Shown here: positions 19,351-24,292 of the stretch, one piece after another
Position numbering within the stretch: the first letter of the stretch is position 1
Layout of the letters: each line of letters opens with the position of its first letter
IMG/VR virus record: IMGVR_UViG_3300042392_000822
Span: 1 to 24,292 of that record
Length of the DNA stretch: 24,292 bases
From: a virus
Direction: 5' to 3' (one strand)
Program-made: the position numbers and the translations under genes
Notes under the pieces: model-generated
What the model saw: only the letters and a program-made list of their open reading frames with translations
What the model was told of the DNA's origin: nothing
Database searches by the model: none

Positions 19351-19755
19351 ATGAGCACAGAATTTCAATTGTTTGATGGTAAAAATTTATCATCATTATT
19401 TAAAGATATTTACGATAATCAGCAAGTAAAGAAGAAGAACATTTCAGAAATGATTGAATCACTTCGTAAATTAATTAAGAGTGTAGGAGAAGCAACTGTC
19501 ATAGCCCCTATTATTAGAGACTTAATTGATTCATCGATTAAGAATGATGACCATTTAATTAAGTTGGCTACAATTGCACAACGATTGGCTCAAGCTGAAG
19601 CTAAAGGAATTGGTGAAGATGGTTGGTTAAGTGAAACTGAAAAAGCACAATTACTAAACGAATTAGAAGATACTATAAATGAAGTAGAAAAAAAATCAGA
19701 TGAAAAGTTATTAGATATTCAAGTTGAAATCGAAGAGATAAAAACTAAAATATAA
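19351..19755 (+). CDS. 134-aa hypothetical, probably tail-associated
   Basis: A predominantly helical protein: a Ser/Asn start, then a long helical body with hydrophobic heptads (about 15-80) and a C-terminal acidic coiled-coil tail rich in Glu and Lys. It contains a G-x-G-E-D-G loop (about 86-91) but no metal-binding signature. Its stop overlaps the ATG of the spike gene (TAATG), which is the same coupling used throughout the tail block, so a role in tail or baseplate assembly is likely. No recognised family. Confidence 0.6.
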   Translation: MSTEFQLFDGKNLSSLFKDIYDNQQVKKKNISEMIESLRKLIKSVGEATVIAPIIRDLIDSSIKNDDHLIKLATIAQRLAQAEAKGIGEDGWLSETEKAQLLNELEDTINEVEKKSDEKLLDIQVEIEEIKTKI

Positions 19756-20999
19756 TGGCAGATACTCAAAGTAATATATTTGGCTTTTTAGCAACCGTAG
19801 ATAATGTATACGGTACAACAACTGAATTGTTAACCAAAGAACCAGGTGAAGCAGGACTTGATGCTATTCCAGTATACAACGATAATAAAACATTTTCGGA
19901 TAAAGATGCTAGGATGTATGGTGCTATCACTTATCGAAAAGAAAGTAGTATTAAAGTAGATGATTACGCATTTCCATTTGATAAAAATAATTTTACATTT
20001 CCAATTAAAGGTGAAACAGTAGTTATAGTAAAACTACATAATCAATCGTTTTATTTACCATATACAACCACTCCTTACTCAAATTATAGGAGAGATTATA
20101 CAACTTATTATGCTACGTTAGAGGAAGATGTAGAAGTGCCTGCTGGAAAACAGGGTGGTGGTTCTATGGCTAATACTGCCGCTACTGGTGGTAAAACAAA
20201 TGCAAAAACTAAAACTAAAGATAAAAACGAATATGTAGTAAATGAAAAAATTAAATTTTTAAAACCATCAAACGGTGATACTATTATAAGTGGTAGAGTT
20301 GGTAATACAATTCGTTTTAGTGAGTTTTTTTTAACTGAAGATAGTAAAACATCATCTCCATCTATTTTTATTCGTAATAAACAGAATCCAGAATTAGATT
20401 CAAAAAAAATAGGTGAATTAGTAGATGAGGATATTAATAAAGATGGTACATCGATTTATATAACTTCCGGTAAAGTTAAAGTACCATTTAAAGAAACCGT
20501 AGTCAAAACTAAAACTGCATTCAAAGAATATCCATCATCCGATTCTTTAAAGGGTGACCAATTATTTATAAATTCTGATAGAATAATTCTTTCTTCAAAA
20601 GCAAGTGAATTTATTATATTTGGTAAAGGAAATACGGGTATATTAACTGATGGTAATTTTACAATTGATGCAGAAAAAGAAGTATATGTTCACAACAATA
20701 AAAATATAACAATACACTCAAAAGGTTCTAATCAAATATTCCTTAATTCAGATAGTGGTAAAATATTTTTAGGAAAGAATACAGGTATTGGACAAGATGG
20801 AGCAGATGTACAACAAATGGTATTAGGTGGAGAGTTGGTTGCAATATTACAAGATTTGATACTTGCAATTTTAAATCAAAATTATCTAACCCCATCTGGT
20901 CCTAGTAAATTGGGTCCTGAAAACGCAGCTACATTTCAATCAATAAACAACCAATTAAAAACTATATTATCTGCTAATAATTATTTAAGTAAAACCTAA
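19755..20999 (+). CDS. gp5: Baseplate hub / central spike protein (gp5- or gpV-like), 414 aa
   Basis: The N-terminal part (about 8-115) begins FGFLATVDNVYG and has alternating strands ending in VVIVKLHNQSFYLP, in keeping with an OB-fold hub domain. A Gly/Thr/Lys-rich linker (about 130-160) leads to LKPSNGDTIISGRVGNTIRFSE (about 173-194), here quoted only as landmarks, typical of the spike base. After that come repeated short strands with periodic Gly, Asn and Ser (about 275-345), the signature of the C-terminal triple beta-helix of membrane-piercing spikes. No lysozyme domain is inserted, unlike T4 gp5. The C-terminal part has a hydrophobic helix (MVLGGELVAILQDLILAIL). Start and stop both overlap neighbours. 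Confidence 0.65.
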   Translation: MADTQSNIFGFLATVDNVYGTTTELLTKEPGEAGLDAIPVYNDNKTFSDKDARMYGAITYRKESSIKVDDYAFPFDKNNFTFPIKGETVVIVKLHNQSFYLPYTTTPYSNYRRDYTTYYATLEEDVEVPAGKQGGGSMANTAATGGKTNAKTKTKDKNEYVVNEKIKFLKPSNGDTIISGRVGNTIRFSEFFLTEDSKTSSPSIFIRNKQNPELDSKKIGELVDEDINKDGTSIYITSGKVKVPFKETVVKTKTAFKEYPSSDSLKGDQLFINSDRIILSSKASEFIIFGKGNTGILTDGNFTIDAEKEVYVHNNKNITIHSKGSNQIFLNSDSGKIFLGKNTGIGQDGADVQQMVLGGELVAILQDLILAILNQNYLTPSGPSKLGPENAATFQSINNQLKTILSANNYLSKT

Positions 21000-21982
21000 T
21001 GGCTATAAATTTAAATGCAGCGAAACAACTTTTTAAGGGAGGAATTTCAAATAGTTGGACGGATTTTTATTTAAATATGTCATTAGAAATGGCAGAAAAT
21101 GTTGCTAAATCTAAAATAGCAGGAGTAGGAGCTTCAGTTGTGGGAGGTACTTCTGTATTGGGAGATACTGGTGTTATTGGAGATTTTTTTCCTGAACAAG
21201 ATTTGGCAAATATAGCAAACAATTACTCGTTTGCTCAATCTTTAACCGAAGAATATGATAAAGCTATAAGAGGTGGTAAAACATTGATAGGAGGTGTTCC
21301 ATTTGAAGGAAATACCTCATTAATGGAAGCAACTTTACTTTTAATTTTAAATACAACCACATTAAGTAAAACAGGAGATTTATTAAGGGATATCGGACCA
21401 GCAATTCAGGCATATTGGTTGGGGGCTACATCAGCTAAAATACCCGTCCCAAATATACCATGTATTGGTGCAGTTGCAAATTTAACAACAAATGTTGGAT
21501 TGAATTTATCTCCTGGAATATGGACACCAATTGTTGTACCACCAATGGCAAGTATTTCTCCATTTTTATTTAATTTTATAATATCCGCATCAGTACATTT
21601 GCTAACTGTAGGTGGATTATTTACCTGTAATTGCACATATCCCCCACCAGCACCGCCTGCACCTGGAGTATTACCTTGGGCGGGTTATTTTGTTAAACCA
21701 TTTAGTGGAAGTCCATTGAGTTCTTTAGATTTTAAGGATATGGTATCACTTGCGGGTGGTATAGCAATAGTTGGTGTAGATGCGTTAGTCGGTGTTTCTA
21801 GTGAAATAACTCAAACTGAAAATCAAAATGACGTAGTTTCTGCAGTTGGAGCAGCTATAGCTAAAGGATTTATAGAGGGAGAACAAACACAGGAACCAGA
21901 AATTGCAGCAGCTATAAAATCTATAATATATGGTGATGAAGCCGAATTAATAGAATCATCTACACTACTTGCCTCAAGATAA
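20999..21982 (+). CDS. Hydrophobic virion-associated protein next to the spike, 327 aa
   Basis: A soluble N-terminal half with helical pattern is followed by a Pro/Ile/Gly-rich middle (PVPNIPCIGAVANL at about 148-161, then VVPPMASISPFLFNFIISASVHLLTVGG around 178-205). A Cys pair in FTCNCTYPPPAPPAP (about 206-220) and a long C-terminal segment complete it. The hydrophobic stretch could cross a membrane or line the tail tip. It lies between the spike and gp25-like genes with overlapping or close starts, so it is probably a baseplate or tail-tip component. It is not a PAAR protein by visible motif. Function unknown. Confidence 0.6.
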   Translation: MAINLNAAKQLFKGGISNSWTDFYLNMSLEMAENVAKSKIAGVGASVVGGTSVLGDTGVIGDFFPEQDLANIANNYSFAQSLTEEYDKAIRGGKTLIGGVPFEGNTSLMEATLLLILNTTTLSKTGDLLRDIGPAIQAYWLGATSAKIPVPNIPCIGAVANLTTNVGLNLSPGIWTPIVVPPMASISPFLFNFIISASVHLLTVGGLFTCNCTYPPPAPPAPGVLPWAGYFVKPFSGSPLSSLDFKDMVSLAGGIAIVGVDALVGVSSEITQTENQNDVVSAVGAAIAKGFIEGEQTQEPEIAAAIKSIIYGDEAELIESSTLLASR

Positions 21983-22004
21983 ATCGGTGTAAATTTTAAC
22001 TTAT

Positions 22005-22012
22005 TATATTTA
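22005..22012 (+). promoter_or_regulatory. Possible -7 box before the 175-aa gene
   Basis: TATATTTA lies 24 nt before ATG 22037 in an A/T-rich gap. No TTG is found 20 bp upstream, unlike the other promoters here, so this is weak. Confidence 0.25.
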
Positions 22013-22036
22013 TTAACAAATAGAACAATAATTTTT

Positions 22037-22564
22037 ATGAAATCAGACATTTTATTATCACTAATTAAAGAAGTGGTTAAGAATGAAGTAAAAGCACAAG
22101 TGAAAGAAGAAGTTGCTAAACTTATCAAATCTGGTGCGGTTACTTTAAATTTACCAAAAAAATCAACCGCTCCTACTCTAAAGGAAGCAATTAAATCGGT
22201 AGACCCATTTGAGGCTGCAACTTCCGCGTTACAACAAAGTAGAAAAGTAGTGCAACCTCAACCAAAACCTCAAATCAAAAAGGAATTTTCCAAAGACCCG
22301 ATGATTAATGAGATTCTTAATATGACTCAACCATTTTCAGCAGAGCAACGTAAAGAGGGAGCCCAATCAGTTGGAAGTGTATTAGATATGATTAAACCAG
22401 AATTAAGGGTTGATGAAAGTGATTGGGAAACTATGGATTTTAGAGAATCAAATATTCCTCAAAACATTCCACAACAATTGGAATCAACTGGTGATGGATT
22501 ACAGGATGCTACAATAAAAGCATTAACAAGAGATTATTCAGAATTAGTAAAACGATTTAAATAA
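22037..22564 (+). CDS. 175-aa hypothetical tail-region protein
   Basis: The N-terminal helix alternates Lys/Glu and Val/Ile (KEVVKNEVKAQVKEEVAK, about 11-28) like a coiled coil. A Pro/Gln/Lys-rich, probably disordered middle (about 42-90) follows, then short motifs such as DPMINEILNMTQPF (about 87-100) and a C-terminal acidic part ending in Arg-Phe-Lys. No family was recognised. Its stop overlaps the start of the gp25-like gene. The layout (helix, flexible linker, short peptide motifs) suggests an adaptor or assembly chaperone rather than an enzyme. Confidence 0.6.
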   Translation: MKSDILLSLIKEVVKNEVKAQVKEEVAKLIKSGAVTLNLPKKSTAPTLKEAIKSVDPFEAATSALQQSRKVVQPQPKPQIKKEFSKDPMINEILNMTQPFSAEQRKEGAQSVGSVLDMIKPELRVDESDWETMDFRESNIPQNIPQQLESTGDGLQDATIKALTRDYSELVKRFK

Positions 22565-23001
22565 TGGCAATAGAGTTAGGTAACGTAAAAGTAGCAGATT
22601 TAGCGGAAAATGATTATAAAATATTAGGAATTGGGATAAATAAATCTTCAAATTCTAATGGCGTATTTTCTACAAACTACACTACTCTAACTCAAGCAAA
22701 AGATAATTTAAAAAACCTAATACTAACAAAAAAGGGAGAAAGATTAATGAATCCTGAATTTGGGTGTGATGTTTGGTTGGTGTTATTTGAACAGATGGAT
22801 GGTGCTACAATTGAATCAAGAATTGAAACATCTATTGTAGATGCAGTTGATACTTGGTTACCATATTTAAGTTTAACTTCAATAGTATTTGATTACGATG
22901 ATAATGATATTGATACAAACAGAATATCGTTAGACATTCAATTTGCGTTAGCATCAAATCCAAATTTAACAGAATCAGTACAAATAAATATAAATAATTA
23001 G
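22564..23001 (+). CDS. gp25: gp25-like baseplate wedge protein (GPW/gp25 family), 145 aa
   Basis: DNLKNLILTKKGERLMNPE (about 47-65) followed by FGCDVW carries the family core: a helix, then GERxMxPxFG, the EPR-like motif used to fix gp25 to the sheath-like proteins. The remaining strands (LTSIVFDYDDNDIDTNRISLDIQF) complete the small alpha/beta fold. gp25 joins the sheath base to the baseplate wedge in contractile tails, including T6SS (TssE). Length is typical. It sits before the gp6-like gene as in P2-like W-J order and overlaps the upstream stop by 1 nt. Strong evidence that the phage has a contractile tail. Confidence 0.85.
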   Translation: MAIELGNVKVADLAENDYKILGIGINKSSNSNGVFSTNYTTLTQAKDNLKNLILTKKGERLMNPEFGCDVWLVLFEQMDGATIESRIETSIVDAVDTWLPYLSLTSIVFDYDDNDIDTNRISLDIQFALASNPNLTESVQININN

Positions 23002-23003
23002 TA

Positions 23004-24292
23004 ATGGCAATTAATCCATCAAATACAAGTTGGGGTAGTGATACAAAAAACATCAATTACATTGGTAAAGATTTTGCTACGTTTAAGCAAAATTTGATAG
23101 ATTTTACTAAAACCTATTTCCCAAATACATATTCAGATTTTAATGAAGCATCACCTGGTATGGTGTTTATTGAACAAGCTGCAGCAATTGGAGATGTTCT
23201 TTCATTTTACCAAGATACTCAATTAAAAGAATCAATGTTATCACACGCTACGGAACGTAAAAATGTGGTATCATTGGCACAATCTATGGGGTATAAGCCC
23301 AAAGTAACTTCACCTGCTATAACTACATTAACCGTTTATCAATTAATACCATCGGTGTATAATGCACAAAATAACAGTGGTACAAATTATGAAGCTGATT
23401 CTAGATTCTACTTTAAAATAAAAGCTGGATTTGAGGTACAATCATCCACAAATAGTAATGTATCGTTTATAACAACTGATGCAATTGATTTTGCAAACCC
23501 AACTGATAGGACAATTGAAGTATATGAAAGGGATGCTATAACAGGTACTCCTACTCAATATTTAGTATCTAAAAAAATTAAAGCCATATCAGCTAGAGAA
23601 AATACTACTGGTATTACATTGGGTAGTGATACGGATTATCCAACTATCCAATTATCCGAAACTAACATTATACAAATAGTATCAATAGCAGATTCTAATA
23701 ATAACAAATATTACGAAGTTCCATATTTGGCTCAAGAAAGTATATTTGTAGAACAACCTAATGTGAATGAATTATCATATTATTCTGGTTCAGTACCATA
23801 TATTTTAGAAGTACAAAAAGTACCTCGTAGATTTTCTGTAAAAATTAATTCAGATAATACAACCGAAATACAATTTGGTAGTGGTGATGTTAATTTAAGA
23901 GATGAGCAAATTTTACCTAATACAAAAAATATAGGATTAGGTTTGGCAAATTCTATTAATAGATTAAATCAAGGAATTGACCCATCCAATTTTTTAAAAA
24001 CAAATACATTTGGTATAGCTCCTGCTGGACAAGTATTAACTATAAAATATTTAACAGGTGGTGGAATTGCATCAAATGTGAATGTTGGTGATTTAACGAA
24101 AATTCAAAAAATTGAATTTGATGATGATTTATTGGCCATACCAACTGGAATTGTTGGAATGTATAATTCATTTAAATCATCGATTGCAGTAGAAAATTTA
24201 GAACCTGCAATAGGTGGTAGAGGAGCCGAATCTATTGAAGAAATTAGACAAAATGCTTTAGCAACATTTGGTTCACAAAACAGAGCAGTAAC
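23004..24292 (+). CDS. gp6: gp6/J-like baseplate wedge protein, N-terminal part (3' truncated)
   Basis: ATG 23004 to the window end gives about 429 residues, with no stop. Early landmarks are YFPNTYSDFNEASPGMVFIE and DVLSFYQDTQLKESML, then SLAQSMGYKPK, the N-terminal pattern of gp6/J proteins. The last part, GGRGAESIEEIRQNA followed by FGSQNRAVT, is the conserved core of the baseplate J family (Pfam Baseplate_J). gp6 dimers form the continuous wedge ring around the hub. The full protein is expected to be about 600 residues, so a third or so is missing. It lies 2 nt after gp25-like gene. Confidence 0.85.
   Translation, partial: MAINPSNTSWGSDTKNINYIGKDFATFKQNLIDFTKTYFPNTYSDFNEASPGMVFIEQAAAIGDVLSFYQDTQLKESMLSHATERKNVVSLAQSMGYKPKVTSPAITTLTVYQLIPSVYNAQNNSGTNYEADSRFYFKIKAGFEVQSSTNSNVSFITTDAIDFANPTDRTIEVYERDAITGTPTQYLVSKKIKAISARENTTGITLGSDTDYPTIQLSETNIIQIVSIADSNNNKYYEVPYLAQESIFVEQPNVNELSYYSGSVPYILEVQKVPRRFSVKINSDNTTEIQFGSGDVNLRDEQILPNTKNIGLGLANSINRLNQGIDPSNFLKTNTFGIAPAGQVLTIKYLTGGGIASNVNVGDLTKIQKIEFDDDLLAIPTGIVGMYNSFKSSIAVENLEPAIGGRGAESIEEIRQNALATFGSQNRAV

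Noticed and set aside
21823-22128. Minus-strand 101-codon frame spanning two plus genes
   Set aside because: It crosses the gap and starts of two real plus-strand genes and has no motif.
22832-23056. Minus-strand 74-codon frame over the gp25/gp6 junction
   Set aside because: Shadow of two identified baseplate genes.
1-24292. tRNA genes, CRISPR arrays, insertion sequences or integration sites
   Set aside because: No cloverleaf-like segment, direct repeat array, transposase or integrase frame, or flanking repeat was seen by reading; a tRNA scan would be needed to exclude a divergent tRNA.

Overview
This window is a piece of a large tailed-phage genome, AT-rich and densely packed, most likely a contractile-tailed (T4-like or distantly related) myovirus infecting a member of the Bacteroidota. 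The phage identity rests on a right-end tail block (spike/hub-like protein, gp25-like wedge, gp6/J-like wedge), a gp55-like late sigma factor, PhoH and a tandem-Hint structural-type protein. The host assignment rests on promoters. Five gene starts and two divergent minus-strand starts carry TTG (or TAG), exactly 20 bp, then TAnnTTnn, which is the -33/-7 primary promoter of Bacteroidota. Most starts also lack a Shine-Dalgarno sequence and sit behind A/T-only leaders. No tRNA, CRISPR array, integrase or insertion sequence was seen.

Layout. 1-1060: end of an unrecognised gene, a 42-aa membrane peptide and a sulfotransferase-like P-loop protein. This part is richer in G and uses a true GGAGG site. 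1090-2321: a minus-strand block of three small genes (an LPD29-type protein and two tiny hypotheticals), each with its own promoter; two of them have near-copy C-rich leaders; the block ends in a terminator. 2339-4805: plus-strand run of a hypothetical, a small zinc-ribbon protein, a SIS-domain sugar-phosphate isomerase, PhoH and a second small sulfotransferase-like protein. 4869-7076: a 735-aa protein with two consecutive Hint domains. 7099-11637: a 45-aa peptide followed by six closely spaced genes: 2OG-Fe(II) oxygenase, glycosyltransferase, SDR-like reductase, second 2OG-Fe(II) oxygenase, radical SAM enzyme and SGNH hydrolase. 11649-14534: an acidic hypothetical, an HD phosphohydrolase, an Hsp20 with inverted-repeat operators, a small hypothetical and a membrane/coiled-coil protein. 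14539-17613: UV-damage endonuclease, a nucleotidyltransferase, a DUF2061 membrane protein, peptide deformylase, a small membrane protein and the late sigma factor. 17618-19318: a NodU/CmcH-type carbamoyltransferase. 19351-24292: baseplate/tail genes, running off the right edge.

How it fits together. The right half is core late-phage biology: late sigma, then baseplate genes in a spike, gp25, gp6 order like V-W-J of P2-type phages. The middle is accessory metabolism dominated by group-transfer chemistry: hydroxylation, glycosylation, sulfation, carbamoylation, radical SAM and SGNH esterase/acyl chemistry. It lies directly behind the Hint protein without a recognisable internal promoter. The best speculative system here is a phage-encoded decoration pathway at 7099-11637, acting either on a virion protein (possibly the Hint protein), on the 45-aa peptide, or on host surface glycans. 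No substrate can be proven from sequence.
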